Shown: positions 9,801 to 19,731, numbered from the stretch's first letter. The stretch: DNA of 39,858 nt from Rhodocyclaceae bacterium (GCA_028713915.1 JAQTNK010000038.1:1-39858); one strand, 5' to 3'. Numbers and translations are program-made. The notes: generated by a model from the letters alone, not told the origin.

Positions 9801-11513
9801 CTGCGTCAGTTCGAGGCGCGGCGTCAGCGTGTCTTCGTTGTCGGCGATGCCCATGAGGTTGGGCCGCGGGCCGATGAAGGAGGTCAGCGACATGACGATT
9901 TCCTCGCGGATCGGGTCGATCGGCGGGTTCGTCACTTGCGCGAAGAGCTGCTTGAAGTAGAGGTAGAGCGACTTGTTCTTGCTCGACAGCACCGGCAGCG
10001 CCGTGTCGGTGCCCATCGAGCCCGTCGCCTCCTCGCCGGTCTTCAGCATCGGCTCGAGGATGAACTTGAGGTCTTCGTCGGAATAGCCGAAGGCCTGCTG
10101 CGTGTCGAGCAGCGTCTCCTTGCCCTTCGGCAGCGGCTTGGCTTCCGGCAGCTCGGTGACGAAAGTGCGCGACTCGCCGATCCACTTGCGGTAGGGCTCT
10201 GCGGTGGCGATCGCCGTCTTCAGCTCGGCGTCGTCGATGATGCGGCCCTGCTCGAGATCGATGAGGAACATCTTGCCCGGCTGCAGGCGCCACTTCTTGA
10301 TGATCTTCTCTTCCGGGAAGGTCAGCACGCCCATTTCGGAAGCCATGAGGACGATGTCGTCCTCGGTGACGAGGTAGCGCGCCGGCCGCAAGCCGTTGCG
10401 GTCGAGCGTGGCGCCGATCTGGCGGCCGTCGGTGAAGGCCACGGCGGCCGGGCCGTCCCACGGCTCCATCACCGGCGCATGGAATTCGTAGAAGGCGCGG
10501 CGGTCGTCGTCCATCAGCGGATTGCCCGACCAGGCTTCGGGAATCAGCATCATCATGGCGTGGGCCAGCGAATAGCCGCCCATGACCAGCAGTTCCAGCG
10601 CGTTGTCGAAGGAGGCCGAATCGGACTGGCCGTCGACGATCAGCGGCCACAGCTTGTCGAGGTCGGCGCCCAGCTTGTTCGAGGCCATCGCCTTCTGGCG
10701 CGCCGCCATCCAGTTGATGTTGCCGCGCAGCGTGTTGATCTCGCCGTTGTGGGCGATCATGCGGAAGGGATGGGCAAGGTCCCAGGTCGGGAAAGTGTTG
10801 GTCGAGAAGCGCTGGTGGACGAGCGCCAGCGCCGAGACGACGCGCTCGTCGAGCAGGTCGACGTAGTACTCGCCGACCTGATGGGCGAGCAGCAGGCCCT
10901 TGTAGCCGATGGTGCGCGACGACAGCGTCGGAATGTAGAACTGGCGGCCGTCGGCGAGCTTCAGGCGGCGGACTTCGTGCTCGACGCGCTTTCTGATGAC
11001 GAACAGCTTGCGCTCGAAGGCGTCCTGGTCGGCGATGCCGGCGCCCTGGCCGATGAAGACCTGGCGGATCATCGGCTCGGCATCCTTCGCCGCCTGCGCC
11101 AGGCCGCGGTTGTCGCGCGGCACGTCGCGCCAGCCGAGGAAGGACTGCCCTTCTTCGCAGACGATGCGCGCCATCGCCGATTCGCAGGCAGCACGGCCGT
11201 TGGCCGACTGCGGCAGGAAGACGTTGCCGCAGGCGTAGGTGCCGGCGGCAGGCAAGTCGATGCCGTGCTTCGCCGCCTCGGCGCGCAGGAACACGTCGGG
11301 CAACTGGATGACGATGCCGGCGCCGTCGCCGAGCAGCGGGTCGTAGCCCGTCGCGCCGCGGTGCGTCAGGTTCTCGAGGATCTGCAGGCCCTGCTTGACG
11401 ATCGCATGGCTCTTGCGGTTCTTGATGTGGGCGACGAAGCCGACGCCGCAAGCGTCGTGCTCGAAGGCGGGGTCGTAGAGCCCCTGTCGCTGGGGTATGT
11501 CGAGCAGATCCAT
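6873..11513 (-). CDS. gltB: Glutamate synthase (NADPH) large subunit
   Basis: The 1546-residue alpha subunit carries out the glutaminase and synthase half-reactions. The start at 11513 gives [11 protein letters not shown], a short propeptide removed to expose Cys22 of ACGVGFVAH as the nucleophile; this start has a GGAAGGAATG ribosome site. The frame stays open 80 codons further upstream but that part has no family likeness. Order: glutamine amidotransferase (about 22-430), central domain, FMN-binding synthase domain (about 850-1230) with GEGGEDP, the 3Fe-4S cysteines 1155, 1161 and 1166 in [15 protein letters not shown], and the glycine-rich GXGXG beta-helix domain at the C-terminus. It leads the gltB-gltD operon. 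Its leader contains a promoter followed closely by an intrinsic terminator, see separate entries. Confidence 0.97.
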   Translation of the reverse strand: MDLLDIPQRQGLYDPAFEHDACGVGFVAHIKNRKSHAIVKQGLQILENLTHRGATGYDPLLGDGAGIVIQLPDVFLRAEAAKHGIDLPAAGTYACGNVFLPQSANGRAACESAMARIVCEEGQSFLGWRDVPRDNRGLAQAAKDAEPMIRQVFIGQGAGIADQDAFERKLFVIRKRVEHEVRRLKLADGRQFYIPTLSSRTIGYKGLLLAHQVGEYYVDLLDERVVSALALVHQRFSTNTFPTWDLAHPFRMIAHNGEINTLRGNINWMAARQKAMASNKLGADLDKLWPLIVDGQSDSASFDNALELLVMGGYSLAHAMMMLIPEAWSGNPLMDDDRRAFYEFHAPVMEPWDGPAAVAFTDGRQIGATLDRNGLRPARYLVTEDDIVLMASEMGVLTFPEEKIIKKWRLQPGKMFLIDLEQGRIIDDAELKTAIATAEPYRKWIGESRTFVTELPEAKPLPKGKETLLDTQQAFGYSDEDLKFILEPMLKTGEEATGSMGTDTALPVLSSKNKSLYLYFKQLFAQVTNPPIDPIREEIVMSLTSFIGPRPNLMGIADNEDTLTPRLELTQPVLTDEDMARLVDVERLTASTSGSRFKSLLLDITYPLAEGAAGCEAALQRLAAAAEKSVGDGYNVIILSDRKVARERVAIPALLACSAVHHHLVRKGLRTSTGLVVDSGSVREVHHFALLAGYGAEAVCPWLIFATIKHLVGADYKPAIKNYIKAVGKGLNKVMSKVGISTYQSYCGSQIFEAIGLNSAFIARYFAGTATQVEGIGLAEVAEEAVRTHAAAFSADPVLANALDCGGEYAFRVRGEAHMWTPDAIAKLQHATRSGSTATYREYAQIINDQSARLMTLRGLFDLKPASPPVPLEEVEPAKEIVKRFVTGAMSLGSISTEAHTTLAIAMNRIGGKSNTGEGGEDPTRFKPVHGRKKLSDLIGKSRVERDLDLEDGDSLRSAIKQVASGRFGVTAEYLANADQLQIKMAQGAKPGEGGQLPGHKVSEYIGFLRHSVPGVGLISPPPHHDIYSIEDLAQLIHDLKNANSAASVSVKLVSEVGVGTVAAGVSKAKADHVVISGFDGGTGASPISSIKHAGTSWELGLAETQQTLVLNRLRGRIRVQVDGQIKTGRDVVVGALLGADEFGFATAPLVVEGCIMMRKCHLNTCPVGVATQDPLLRKRFTGQPEHVINYFFFVAEEVRGIMAQLGVRKLDELIGRTDLLDMKKGIEHWKARGLDFSRIFYMPPVPADVARAHCEAQDHGLEKALDHQLVEQAKPALEHRQKVVIEAPIKSANRTVGTILSHEVAKRYGHAGLPDDSIHVKLTGTAGQSFGAFLARGITLELTGEANDYVGKGLSGGRIVVKPPQKFRGKPTENIIVGNTVLYGAIEGEVFFRGVAGERFCVRNSGATAVVEGTGDHGCEYMTGGTVVVLGQTGRNFAAGMSGGVAYVLDMDGSFERRCNLAMVALEKVLPAAEQADDGVRHRGQADETQLKALIERHLQMSGSEIAAAILADWAAYRAKFVKVFPTEYRRALKGIAAGQLKEAA

Positions 11514-11570
11514 CACTTCATTCCTTCCAGTCGCGGCGCCGCGGCGCCCCTGGCGGGACACGCGGTCGTC

Positions 11571-11601
11571 AAAAAAGCCGGGGCGTACGCTCCTCCCCGG
11601 C
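11571..11601 (-). terminator. Intrinsic terminator within the gltB leader (possible attenuator)
   Basis: On the minus strand a seven-base-pair GC stem (GCCGGGG/CCCCGGC, loop of 11) is followed directly by six T residues at 11576-11571. It is the only hairpin plus T-run of textbook form in the window. It lies after dgt, so it may simply end the pil-aro-dgt transcript. But it also lies downstream of the predicted gltB promoter at 11631-11659, so transcripts from there would have to pass it to reach gltB. Confidence 0.75.
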
Positions 11602-11630
11602 CTTCGGTAAACCCTTTGGGCGAACGGATA

Positions 11631-11659
11631 AATATACCGAGATTCGACCCCGAACTCAA
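11631..11659 (-). promoter_or_regulatory. Predicted sigma-70 promoter of gltBD
   Basis: On the minus strand TTGAGT (11659-11654) and TATATT (11636-11631) are separated by exactly 17 bases, a good vegetative promoter in an otherwise GC-rich region. The start of transcription would be near 11624, giving a leader of about 110 bases before the gltB ATG. Confidence 0.6.
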
Positions 11660-11706
11660 TACGTTGCGATGCAGCAGAAATCCGACGAAGGCCATAAACC
11701 GTGCAA

Positions 11707-12825
11707 TCAGCGCTGCGCCGGGGCGAACAGGCGCCGATGCTCGCTGATCGCATAGCGGTCGGTCATGCCGGCGATATGGTCGGCGACGGCCCGCGGGCCG
11801 CGCGCGCTGGCCGCCTGGGATTGCAGCGGCAACAGTCCCGGGTCGGCGCTGAAGGCGCGAAACAGATCCTCGATGACGCGCCGCCCCTTGTCGGTTTCGC
11901 GCAGCACGCGCTCGTGGCTGTAGAGGGCGCCGCGCAGGAAGCGCTTGAGGGCGCGGTTTTCGTCGTGCATGGGCGCGGTGAAGGCGATCAGCGCGGGCGC
12001 CCGGCGCACATCGTCCAGCGTCGCCACCCCGGCAGCCGCGATGCGCCGGGCCGATTCGGCCAGCAGGTCGGTGACTTGCGCGTCGATCATGCGGCGCACG
12101 GTTTCGTGGATCAGCCGCCGCCCGGCGATGGCCGGGAATTCGGCGCGGGTTTCCGCGGCGTGGCGGGCGAACAGGCTGACCGCCTCGAGCTGTTCGAGCG
12201 TGATCAAGCCGGAACGCAGGCCGTCGTCGACATCGTGATTGTTGTAGGCGATCTCGTCGGCGACGTTGCAGATTTGCGCTTCGAGCGACGGGCGCCGGTC
12301 GTCGAGAAAGCGCGCGCCGAGCGCGCCCAGTTCGCGCGCCCGCTCCGGCGGGCAATGCTTGAGGATGCCCTCGCGCGTCTCGAACATGAGATTGAGGCCG
12401 TCGAAGGCGGCGTAGCGCTCCTCCAGCGCGTCGACGATGCGCAGGCTTTGCAGATTGTGCTCGAAGCCGCCGTGGTCCTTCATGCAGGCGTTGAGCGCGT
12501 CCTGGCCGGCGTGGCCGAAAGGCGTGTGGCCGAGGTCGTGCGCCAGCGCGATGGCCTCGGCGAGGTCGTCGTTGAGGCGCAAGGCGCGCGCCACGCTGCG
12601 CGCGATCTGCGCCACCTCGATGGAGTGCGTGAGCCGCGTGCGGAACAGGTCGCCTTCGTGATTGACGAACACCTGGGTCTTGTACTCGAGGCGGCGGAAG
12701 GCCGTCGAATGGACGATGCGGTCGCGGTCGCGCTGGAATTCGCTGCGCACCTTGGGCGGCGGTTCGGGGTAGGCGCGGCCTTTCGAATTGTGGTCGCCAA
12801 CGGCGTAGGACGCCAGTTCAGGCAC
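11707..12825 (-). CDS. dgt: Deoxyguanosinetriphosphate triphosphohydrolase-like HD protein
   Basis: The 372-residue protein belongs to the short bacterial dGTPase-like group, which cuts dNTPs to nucleoside and triphosphate. The HD-domain metal ligands are present: His67 in RLTHSIEV, His96-Asp97 in [13 protein letters not shown], and the later NNHDVDDGL segment with its aspartate. The N-terminus has [13 protein letters not shown], typical of this family. It overlaps the end of aroB by eight bases, so it is translated from the same message. Position after aroK-aroB is common in betaproteobacteria. The exact substrate preference cannot be told from sequence. Confidence 0.92.
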   Translation of the reverse strand: MPELASYAVGDHNSKGRAYPEPPPKVRSEFQRDRDRIVHSTAFRRLEYKTQVFVNHEGDLFRTRLTHSIEVAQIARSVARALRLNDDLAEAIALAHDLGHTPFGHAGQDALNACMKDHGGFEHNLQSLRIVDALEERYAAFDGLNLMFETREGILKHCPPERARELGALGARFLDDRRPSLEAQICNVADEIAYNNHDVDDGLRSGLITLEQLEAVSLFARHAAETRAEFPAIAGRRLIHETVRRMIDAQVTDLLAESARRIAAAGVATLDDVRRAPALIAFTAPMHDENRALKRFLRGALYSHERVLRETDKGRRVIEDLFRAFSADPGLLPLQSQAASARGPRAVADHIAGMTDRYAISEHRRLFAPAQR

Positions 12826-13909
12826 AGCAGCTTTCGATGGCGGCGCGGACGTCGTCCGGCGGCGCGTCGGCGTAAGTGATCGCTGCGCCGATCTGCCGCA
12901 ACAATACGAGGCGCAGCCGGCCGGCGACCACTTTCTTGTCGTGGCCCATGAAGTCGAGGTAGCGCTCGGCGCCGAGCTTCGGCCCGCTCACGGGCAGGCC
13001 GGCGCGCGCCAGCAGTTCGCGCACGCGGGCCACGTCGGCCTCGCTCAGCCAGCCGAGGCGGCGCGAGAGTTCGGCCGCCATGACGGTGCCGGCCGCTACC
13101 GCTTCGCCGTGCAGCCACTCGCCGTAGCCCAGGCCGGTCTCGATCGCGTGGCCGAAGGTATGGCCGAGGTTGAGCAGCGCGCGGCCGCCGTCTTTCGCCG
13201 TCTCGCGCTCGTCGGCGGCGACGACTTCGGCCTTGTTGGCGCAGGAACGCTCGATGGCGTAAGCCAGCGCCTCGGCGTCGCGCGCCATCAGCCGCGTCAT
13301 GTTCTCTTCCAGCCAGGCGAGGAAGGGCAGGTCGCGGATCAGCCCGTACTTGATGACTTCGGCGAGCCCGGCCGACAGTTCGCGCGCCGGCAGGGTCGCC
13401 AGCGTGTCGGTGTCGGCGAGCACCAGCTTCGGTTGCCAGAAAGCGCCGACCATGTTCTTGCCGCGCGGGTGGTTGATGCCCGTCTTGCCGCCGACCGACG
13501 AGTCCACCAGGGCCAGCAAGGTGGTCGGCACCTGGATGAAGGGCACGCCGCGCTGGTAGCTCGCGGCGGCGAAGCCGGCGAGGTCGCCGACGACGCCGCC
13601 GCCGAGCGCGATGACGGTCGTGCCGCGATCGCAGCGCTCGGCGAGCAGGACGTCGAAAATGCGGTTCAGCGTTTCCCAGTTCTTGTGGCTCTCGCCGTCC
13701 GGCAGGACGATGGCGGTGATGCGCACGCCGGCTGCGCGCAACGGCGCGGCGAGCTTTTCCAGATAGAGCGGAGCGACGACCTCGTTGCTGACGATGGCGG
13801 CGCGCGGCGTCGCCAGGGCGCCGACGACGAGGTCCGGCCGCCCGAGCAAGCCCGGACCGATGTGAATGGGATAAGCCCGCTCGCCGAGAGCGACGTTCAA
13901 GGTTCGCAT
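12818..13909 (-). CDS. aroB: 3-dehydroquinate synthase
   Basis: AroB turns DAHP into 3-dehydroquinate, the second step of the shikimate pathway, with NAD and a divalent metal. The 363 residues match the family. Visible signatures are DGESHKN, the NAD-binding [15 protein letters not shown], the lysine-bearing [17 protein letters not shown] segment, and the metal-site histidines in [12 protein letters not shown] and later in LHGEAVAAG. It overlaps aroK by 13 bases and dgt by eight, so the three genes form a tight unit. Confidence 0.97.
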   Translation of the reverse strand: MRTLNVALGERAYPIHIGPGLLGRPDLVVGALATPRAAIVSNEVVAPLYLEKLAAPLRAAGVRITAIVLPDGESHKNWETLNRIFDVLLAERCDRGTTVIALGGGVVGDLAGFAAASYQRGVPFIQVPTTLLALVDSSVGGKTGINHPRGKNMVGAFWQPKLVLADTDTLATLPARELSAGLAEVIKYGLIRDLPFLAWLEENMTRLMARDAEALAYAIERSCANKAEVVAADERETAKDGGRALLNLGHTFGHAIETGLGYGEWLHGEAVAAGTVMAAELSRRLGWLSEADVARVRELLARAGLPVSGPKLGAERYLDFMGHDKKVVAGRLRLVLLRQIGAAITYADAPPDDVRAAIESCCA

Positions 13910-14424
13910 CGTGCCCTGATCTCCGTTTCCACTTTTGCCACCAGATGGGTCACGCCGCCGCCGACCGGGTCGATCACGACGTCGGCGATCTCGCGATAGA
14001 GCGGATCGCGCGCAACGTAGAGCTCCTCGATTTTCGCCAGCGGATTGGGCACGCGCAGCAGCGGCCGGTTGCGGTCGTGGCGCGTGCGTTCGAACAGCAT
14101 GGCCGGCGGCGCGTTGAGATAGACCACCAGGCCGCTGGCCGCCAGCACGCTGCGCGTGGAGGCATCGAGCACCGCGCCGCCGCCGGTGGCGAGCACCAGG
14201 TCGTCTTCCGCGGCGAGTTCGGCGATGACTTGCGCTTCGCGCTTGCGAAAGCCGGTCTCGCCTTCGATCTCGAAAATGGTGGGAATGCGCACGCCGGTGC
14301 GCGCCTCGATCTCGTGATCGGCATCGACGAAGCGCCGGCTAAAGCGTTTGGCCAAGTAGCGTCCGACGGTGGTCTTGCCCGCCCCCATCATGCCCACCAG
14401 ATATATGTTGCCGCATTGCTCCAC
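13897..14424 (-). CDS. aroK: Shikimate kinase
   Basis: AroK phosphorylates shikimate with ATP. The protein has 175 residues with the P-loop GMMGAGKTT at residues 11-19, the substrate-binding DADHEIE, and GGGAVL. No ATG fits: the frame is open far upstream, but homology begins just before [10 protein letters not shown], so I choose the GTG at 14424. The ribosome site there is weak. The next in-frame ATG lies inside the P-loop and cannot be the start. It overlaps aroB by 13 bases. A strong hairpin separates it from pilQ, and it may be read from pil transcripts or from its own promoter. Confidence 0.93.
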   Translation of the reverse strand: MEQCGNIYLVGMMGAGKTTVGRYLAKRFSRRFVDADHEIEARTGVRIPTIFEIEGETGFRKREAQVIAELAAEDDLVLATGGGAVLDASTRSVLAASGLVVYLNAPPAMLFERTRHDRNRPLLRVPNPLAKIEELYVARDPLYREIADVVIDPVGGGVTHLVAKVETEIRARCEP

Positions 14425-14447
14425 GGCCGCGATTCTATCAGCAGAAG

Positions 14448-14478
14448 CAGCGCGGGCCGGCGCTGCCGGCCCGCGCTG
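14448..14478 (-). terminator. Strong hairpin between pilQ and aroK
   Basis: A perfect 14-base-pair stem (CAGCGCGGGCCGGC at 14448-14461 and its complement at 14465-14478) with a three-base loop lies 18 bases after the pilQ stop. No U-run follows, so it may be a stability element or a weak terminator that lowers aroKB expression relative to pil genes. Confidence 0.55.
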
Positions 14479-14495
14479 GCGCTGCCGTGGCGCGC

Positions 14496-16637
14496 CTAGT
14501 GGACGGTCAGGTTGTCGGCGACGATCTTCGGCGTGATGAACACCAGCAACTCGGTCCTTTGATCGGACGTGGTCTTGTTGCGGAACAGGAGGCCCAGCAC
14601 CGGAATGTCGCCGAAGAAGGGAACCTTGTTGATCTGCTTCGATTCGATCTGCTCGAAAATGCCGCCGATGACGACGGTGCCGCCGTTGTCGACGAGCACG
14701 TCGGTCTTGACGTGCTTGGTATTGATCGGCACCGAACCGGCGATCGCATTGGCGAAGTCCGGAGCGTCCTTGTTGATGTCCAGCGTCATCATGATGCGGC
14801 CGTCGGGCGTGATGTTGGGCGTGACCTTCAAGGCCATCACCGCCTTCTGGAAAGTCACGGTCGTCGCGCCCGAGCTCGACGCCGACAGGTAGGGCACTTG
14901 CACGCCCTGCTCGATCAGGGCCTCGACCTTGTCGGCGGTCAGGATGCGCGGGCTGGTGACGGTCTTGCCGTTGCCGTCCGATTCGAGGGCCGACAGCTCG
15001 AGGTTGAGAAAGCGCGTGCCGCTCGGGTTGAAGAGGATCAGGGAAAGCGCTCCCGGCGCTCCCCCCAGGCCCGTCGTCGAGGCCGGCAGGTTCACGAACG
15101 TCGAGTCGGTGAGGAAGTTGGGCGTCGTCGACGATTGGCCGGTGTGCGCCCCGGTATCGGCCAGGCTGCCGCCGATTCTCGATTGCAGCCGGTTGCTCCC
15201 CGACACCGTCGGCGACAAGTCGTGGAAGCCCAGCCGCGCGCCGAGATTCTTGGCGAAGTTTTCCGACGCCTCGACGATGCGCGCTTCGATCAATACCTGG
15301 CGGGACGCGACGTCGATTTCGGCGAGCAAGCGGCGCACGTCGTCGAGGCGGCTGGGCGTGTCGGTGACGAAGAGCTTGTTCGAACGCTCGTCGATGGCGA
15401 CGCCGCCCCGCTTCGACAGCAGCGACTGATCCTTGTTCTTGAGCAGTTCCTGCACGGCCTTGGCCTTGTGGTAGTTCAACTGGAAGGTCTCGGTGCGGGT
15501 CGGTTCCAGATCGGAAATCTGCTGGCGCGACTCCAGGCTCAGCTTTTCCTTGGCAGCCAGTTCGTCGCGCGGCGCGATCCAGATGACATTGCCGTTCTTG
15601 CGCATGTCGAGGCCGCGCGTGTTGAGGATGATGTCGAGCGCCTGATCCCAGGGCACGTCCTTGAGGCGCAGCGTCAGCGAGCCGGTCACCGAATCGCTGA
15701 CGACGATGTTGAGGTTGGTGAAGTCGGAAATGACCTGCAGCACCGACCGCACTTCGACGTTCTGGAAGTTCAGCGACAGCTTCTCGCCCTGGTAGCCGCC
15801 GCGCGAACCTTGCACCAGCTTGTTGGGATCTTCGACCACCGGCCGCACCTCGATGACGAACTGGTTGTCGCTCTGGTAGGCGTTGTCCTCCCACAGGCCG
15901 TGCGGCGTGATGACCATGCGCACGCGATCGCCCTGGGTCATGGTAGTGACGGTCGTCACCGGCGTGGCGAAATCGGTGACGTCCAGGCGGCGGCGCAGGT
16001 TTTCGGGCAGCGCCGTCTTAGCGAATTCGACGACCAGGTTCGTGCCCTGCCGGCGGATGTCGATGCCGACGTTCGGGTCCGACAGATCGACCATGATCAG
16101 GCCTTCGCCGTCCTTGCCGCGGCGGAAATTGATGTCGCGTATGCTCTGCGCGGCGCTTTCGGGCTTGACCTCGGCGAAGTGCGTCGGCGCCGGGCTGGCC
16201 TGGGCTTCGCTGCCGCCCTGGTTCAGGAAGGTGATGAACAGCGCCTTGCCGTCGATGCGCGTCTCGAACGGCAGATTGCGGCGCAGGTTCATCACCATGC
16301 GCGTGCGATCGCTGACCTGGACGATATTCACGCTCTTCAGGTCGCCGTCGCCGACCGCCTGGGACGAGCGCCCAAGGCCGTTGCCGGTCGCCGGAAAATC
16401 GAAGGCGACGCGGGCGGGGTTGGCGATGCTGAAGCTGGCCGGCACCGTCGCCAGCGGCTCGCGCAGCGTGAGCTTGACGACGGTATTGCCGCCCTGCTGG
16501 GTGACCTGCAGGCTGTCGATGCTGTTGGCCGGCGGCGCATCGGCGGACGCCGGCGCCTGTCCCCACGCGCCCCCGCCGACGCCGACGAAGGCGGCACAGA
16601 GCAGCAGGCGTTTGACGGTAGCGGCGATGTTTCTCAT
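14496..16637 (-). CDS. pilQ: Type IV pilus secretin PilQ
   Basis: PilQ forms the outer-membrane ring through which type IV pili pass. The 713-residue protein has a signal peptide (about 1-26, ending WGQ), two AMIN peptidoglycan-binding domains (about 40-140 and 170-270), an STN/secretin N0 domain (about 295-370, with [20 protein letters not shown]), one N1 domain (about 385-465), and the secretin barrel domain to the C-terminus with VPYLSAS and [12 protein letters not shown]. The start at 16637 overlaps the pilP stop (ATGA); the frame is open further upstream across pilP and pilO but that is shadow. It is the last gene of pilMNOPQ. Confidence 0.96.
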   Translation of the reverse strand: MRNIAATVKRLLLCAAFVGVGGGAWGQAPASADAPPANSIDSLQVTQQGGNTVVKLTLREPLATVPASFSIANPARVAFDFPATGNGLGRSSQAVGDGDLKSVNIVQVSDRTRMVMNLRRNLPFETRIDGKALFITFLNQGGSEAQASPAPTHFAEVKPESAAQSIRDINFRRGKDGEGLIMVDLSDPNVGIDIRRQGTNLVVEFAKTALPENLRRRLDVTDFATPVTTVTTMTQGDRVRMVITPHGLWEDNAYQSDNQFVIEVRPVVEDPNKLVQGSRGGYQGEKLSLNFQNVEVRSVLQVISDFTNLNIVVSDSVTGSLTLRLKDVPWDQALDIILNTRGLDMRKNGNVIWIAPRDELAAKEKLSLESRQQISDLEPTRTETFQLNYHKAKAVQELLKNKDQSLLSKRGGVAIDERSNKLFVTDTPSRLDDVRRLLAEIDVASRQVLIEARIVEASENFAKNLGARLGFHDLSPTVSGSNRLQSRIGGSLADTGAHTGQSSTTPNFLTDSTFVNLPASTTGLGGAPGALSLILFNPSGTRFLNLELSALESDGNGKTVTSPRILTADKVEALIEQGVQVPYLSASSSGATTVTFQKAVMALKVTPNITPDGRIMMTLDINKDAPDFANAIAGSVPINTKHVKTDVLVDNGGTVVIGGIFEQIESKQINKVPFFGDIPVLGLLFRNKTTSDQRTELLVFITPKIVADNLTVH

Positions 16638-17173
16638 TTCGTTGTCTCCTGGACCTGCATTTCGAGGGCGGTTTCGCGCTCCACCCAATCCCCGGAAGGA
16701 TCCTGCACCAGCTCTTTGAGGATCAGCTTGCCTTCGTCCAGGCCGGGCGAGGTCTTGATGTCGGTCACCATGCCGAAATCCTGGCCCATGTAATTGCCGA
16801 TCTTGACGCGATAGATGCGCTTGTCGACCATGACAACGGCATACAGCAGCCTGGCGTCGCGGATCAGGCCGACGAACTTGATCGCCTCCAGCGGGTAGCG
16901 TTCCAGTTCTTCCTTGCGCCGCTCGAGATCGGGCTTGGTGCCGCCGCCGCCGGCCTTCTTCTCGGGCTCGATCTTCGACGGCCGGAAGGGATCCGGCAGA
17001 TCCCCGGCATCGTAGGACACCACCGGGAAAGGCTTCACTTCGGGCAGCGGCGGCACATGGCCGCGCATGTCCTTGGCCGACTCCTTCATCCACTGCTTGA
17101 TGTCGGAATGCTCTTCGCTGCCGCAGGCGGCCAGCAGAAGCGAAGCGAGGGCGATGAGAAAACGACGCTTCAT
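16634..17173 (-). CDS. pilP: Type IV pilus assembly lipoprotein PilP
   Basis: PilP is an inner-membrane lipoprotein that links the PilN/PilO pair to the secretin. The 179 residues start with a lipoprotein signal ending LLLAAC (Cys17). A flexible segment follows, then the conserved DLPDPFRP (about 58-65), and a beta-sandwich domain with LEAIKFVGLI and VKIGNYMGQDFG. It overlaps both neighbours by four bases (ATGA), which implies coupled translation within pilMNOPQ. Confidence 0.95.
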   Translation of the reverse strand: MKRRFLIALASLLLAACGSEEHSDIKQWMKESAKDMRGHVPPLPEVKPFPVVSYDAGDLPDPFRPSKIEPEKKAGGGGTKPDLERRKEELERYPLEAIKFVGLIRDARLLYAVVMVDKRIYRVKIGNYMGQDFGMVTDIKTSPGLDEGKLILKELVQDPSGDWVERETALEMQVQETTK

Positions 17174-17880
17174 TTCTTTTTCGCTCCCGCCTTGGCCTTC
17201 TCGCGCGCCGCCATCTTTTGCTTGGCGAGTTCGTCTTCGTCGAGGTAGCGGAACGTCTTGGCCGTCGTCGACATGGACAACAAGCCGGCGCCCTTGTCCT
17301 TGGCATCCCGCGGCAGCTCCGCGATGTCGATGTCGTTGAGCGTGACGATGCGCGCCATCTTCGCGACGTCGCCGGCGAAGGCGCCGAGGTCATGATAGTT
17401 GCCGGTCAGCTTGACGGTGATCGGCAGCTCGGCGTAGAAGCCCTTCATCGTCTCGGTGCCGGGCTTGAACAGTTCGAACTGCAGGCCGCGTCCGAGGCCG
17501 GCCTGGTTGATGTCGACCAGCAGCGACTCCATTTCCGACTTGTTCGGCAATTGCTTGAGCAGCACGCCGAAGGAGCGGTCCATCTCGGCCAGTTGCCGGC
17601 GGTACTCGTCGAGATTCACCGCCTGCCTTTTCTTCTTGAGCCAGTCTTCCTTCAGCTGGGCTTCGACCTTTTGCTTGCCGGCCAGCTCTTCGAGCTGGAC
17701 GCGCCAGCCCGCCCACCAGGCAGCGAGCAGCAGCAGCACGAACATGGCGATGAGGATCAGGGCGCGGGGAATCAGCGGCCACAGCCCCGGATCCTTGGGA
17801 TCCAGGGTGCGGAACTCTTCGGCGATCTGCTTGAAATCGACCGCCGGCAGGTTCATCTTGGGCAGCGTCGGCGCCTTCAT
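17170..17880 (-). CDS. pilO: Type IV pilus inner-membrane protein PilO
   Basis: PilO pairs with PilN to build the periplasmic part of the pilus alignment complex. The 236-residue protein has a short cytoplasmic N-terminus with the conserved FRTLDPKDPG-W, one membrane segment (about 41-62), a coiled coil (about 65-115), and a ferredoxin-like domain. The Lys- and Ala-rich tail (KMAAREKAKAGAKKK) is low in complexity and probably disordered. The ATG at 17880 overlaps the pilN stop. The same frame is open upstream but only as a shadow of pilN. Confidence 0.95.
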   Translation of the reverse strand: MKAPTLPKMNLPAVDFKQIAEEFRTLDPKDPGLWPLIPRALILIAMFVLLLLAAWWAGWRVQLEELAGKQKVEAQLKEDWLKKKRQAVNLDEYRRQLAEMDRSFGVLLKQLPNKSEMESLLVDINQAGLGRGLQFELFKPGTETMKGFYAELPITVKLTGNYHDLGAFAGDVAKMARIVTLNDIDIAELPRDAKDKGAGLLSMSTTAKTFRYLDEDELAKQKMAAREKAKAGAKKK

Positions 17881-18476
17881 GGCTTCGCCCCTTTCGCGGC
17901 GGGCGCTTTTTTCGCCCCTTTGTCGTCGTCCGTCGTCTGCCGCGTGATGGCGACGTTGAGGTTGAACTCGGACAAGCGCCGGTTGCCCACCGTTGCCGAC
18001 TTGATTTCCACGAGGTCGGGCCGCTCCATCACCGGCGACGCCTCGAGGTTGCGCATCAGCGTCGAGACGCGCGCATTGGACTGGGCGTAGCCGACGAGGT
18101 TGATCTTGTCGCCCGTCTGCCGGATCGACTTCAGATAGACGCCCTCGGGCACCTGGCGCACCAGCTCGTTGAACAGATGCACGGTTTCCGTGCGGTTGGC
18201 CTGCAGCGACTCGATGATGCGCTTGCGCGACAGCAGGGAATCGGTTTGCTCCTTGAGCCGCTGGATTTCCTCGATTTCCTTGTCGAGGGCGGCGATCTCG
18301 CTTTTCAGGAAAGCGTTCTTGCCGTCCTGCGCGCTGATGTAGCCGTTGATGGCGCCATAGCCGAGGAACCAGATCAGCGTCGCCAACAAGGCGATCAGTC
18401 CGGCCAGGGCGAAGAACTGCTGGCGCCTGGCCTTGCGCCTTTCTTCCCGCCACGGCAACAGGTTGATGCGTATCAC
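17877..18476 (-). CDS. pilN: Type IV pilus inner-membrane protein PilN
   Basis: The 199-residue protein begins MIRINLLPWREER, the conserved cytoplasmic tail that docks into PilM. One transmembrane segment (about 22-43) and a coiled coil (about 50-85) follow, then a ferredoxin-like periplasmic domain. The C-terminal stretch is Lys- and Ala-rich. It overlaps pilM and pilO by four bases each. Confidence 0.95.
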   Translation of the reverse strand: MIRINLLPWREERRKARRQQFFALAGLIALLATLIWFLGYGAINGYISAQDGKNAFLKSEIAALDKEIEEIQRLKEQTDSLLSRKRIIESLQANRTETVHLFNELVRQVPEGVYLKSIRQTGDKINLVGYAQSNARVSTLMRNLEASPVMERPDLVEIKSATVGNRRLSEFNLNVAITRQTTDDDKGAKKAPAAKGAKP

Positions 18477-19552
18477 TGATCGAATCTCCGCAAGGCGAGG
18501 CCGCAGGCGACCATCAGCGACGGCGCATCGGCCGCCAGCTGCTTGGGCCGGATGCGCGACGACGGCGCCATCCCGGCGAAGGGGTTGGCGACCAGCGTCG
18601 GCACCTGGGTGCGCCCGGCGACGACATCGACGACCCCGGGCAGGATGGCGCAGCCGCCGGCGAGGACGATCTGGTCGATCTTGTTGAACGGCGTCGACGT
18701 GAAGAAGAATTGCAGGGCGCGCGAAACCTCGAGGCCGAGGTTCTCGAGGAAGGGCCGCAGGATTTCCGCTTCGTAGTTCTCCGGCAGGCTGTGGGTGCGC
18801 TTGCCGCCTTCCGCCTCCTCGAAGCTCATGCCGTAGGTGCGCATGATTTCCTGCGTCAGCTGCGTCCCGCCGAATGCCTGCTCGCGTGCATACACGGGCT
18901 GGTCGTTCTTCATGATCGTCACGTTCATGACGTTGGAGCCGATATCGACGATGGCGATGATCTGGTTCTTGCCGCCCGTCGGCAGCTGCTTTTCGACCAG
19001 TTCGAAGGCGGCCTGCGCGGCATAGGATTCGACGTCCATCACCAGCGGCTTGAGGTTGGCGGCCTCGGCGCTGGCGACGCGGTCCTCGACTTTTTCCTTG
19101 CGCGAGGCGGCGATCAGCACGTCGACCTCATCGGGCCCCGAAGTCGCCGGGCCGATGACCTGGAAATCGAGATTCACCTCGTCGAGGGCGAAGGGAATGT
19201 ACTGGTTCGCCTCGCTTTCGACCTGCACTTCCATTTCCTGCTCGGAGAGATTCGCCGGCAGGATGATCTTCTTCGTGATGACCGCCGCGGTGGGCAGCGC
19301 CAGGGCGACGTACTTGGTGGCCGTGCTCAAGCGCTTCCAGCAGCGCTCGATGGTCTCGGTCGTCGCCTCGAGATTGGCGATGTTGCCGTCCACCACGGCG
19401 TCGCGGGGCAAAGGCTCGATCGCGTAATGTTCGATCCGCAGGTCGCCATTGCCGTTGTCGGCCAGTTCCACCATCTTCACGGCAAAGGAACTGATATCGA
19501 CGCCGATCAGCGGGCGCGCTTTCGGATTGAAGATCGAGAGGTCGATTTGCAA
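18473..19552 (-). CDS. pilM: Type IV pilus assembly ATPase-fold protein PilM
   Basis: PilM is a cytoplasmic actin/FtsA-like protein that binds the PilN tail and the pilus motor. The 359 residues show the ATP-binding PLIGVDISSFAVKMVEL near the N-terminus, AIVDIGSNVMNVTI in the middle, and VLAGGCAILPGVVD later. The start appears to be TTG at 19552, which gives MQIDLSIF and follows an AGGAAA ribosome site; no ATG fits upstream. It is the first gene of pilMNOPQ and diverges from mrcA, the usual arrangement in beta- and gammaproteobacteria. The 179-base divergent region is AT-rich near pilM but I see no clear -35/-10 pair on that strand. Confidence 0.95.
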   Translation of the reverse strand: MQIDLSIFNPKARPLIGVDISSFAVKMVELADNGNGDLRIEHYAIEPLPRDAVVDGNIANLEATTETIERCWKRLSTATKYVALALPTAAVITKKIILPANLSEQEMEVQVESEANQYIPFALDEVNLDFQVIGPATSGPDEVDVLIAASRKEKVEDRVASAEAANLKPLVMDVESYAAQAAFELVEKQLPTGGKNQIIAIVDIGSNVMNVTIMKNDQPVYAREQAFGGTQLTQEIMRTYGMSFEEAEGGKRTHSLPENYEAEILRPFLENLGLEVSRALQFFFTSTPFNKIDQIVLAGGCAILPGVVDVVAGRTQVPTLVANPFAGMAPSSRIRPKQLAADAPSLMVACGLALRRFDQ

Positions 19553-19694
19553 GAAATTTTCCTTTTATAACCTTGCCTTAGACGGATTTTTGATAATTTA
19601 CTTTAGATGCTAGCAACTACTGTATCGGCTGTAAAGCGTAATAGTTGAGCGCAGGCGCGGCAAAACGTCGTGATACCCCGACAGCCTCCGTCGA

Positions 19695-19700
19695 TATAAT
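19695..19700 (+). promoter_or_regulatory. Likely -10 element of mrcA
   Basis: An exact TATAAT lies 32 bases before the GTG chosen as mrcA start. The -35 region is poor (TGATAC at 18 bases), so this is a tentative promoter. It overlaps an alternative upstream ATG of mrcA, which it argues against. Confidence 0.45.
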
Positions 19701-19731
19701 GGCCGTCCATTTTAGGTTGCCGAGTTCACCT

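Noticed and set aside
6891-11747. A plus-strand open frame of about 1600 codons opposite gltB
   Set aside because: Same reason: it is a composition shadow of gltB, with no ribosome site or family likeness.
11514-11753. An 80-codon N-terminal extension of gltB
   Set aside because: The frame is open, but it crosses the terminator and promoter, and the known propeptide and Cys22 fit the start at 11513.
16638-17393. A long N-terminal extension of pilQ through pilP and pilO
   Set aside because: This stretch is the out-of-frame shadow of pilP and pilO; the signal peptide starts at 16637.
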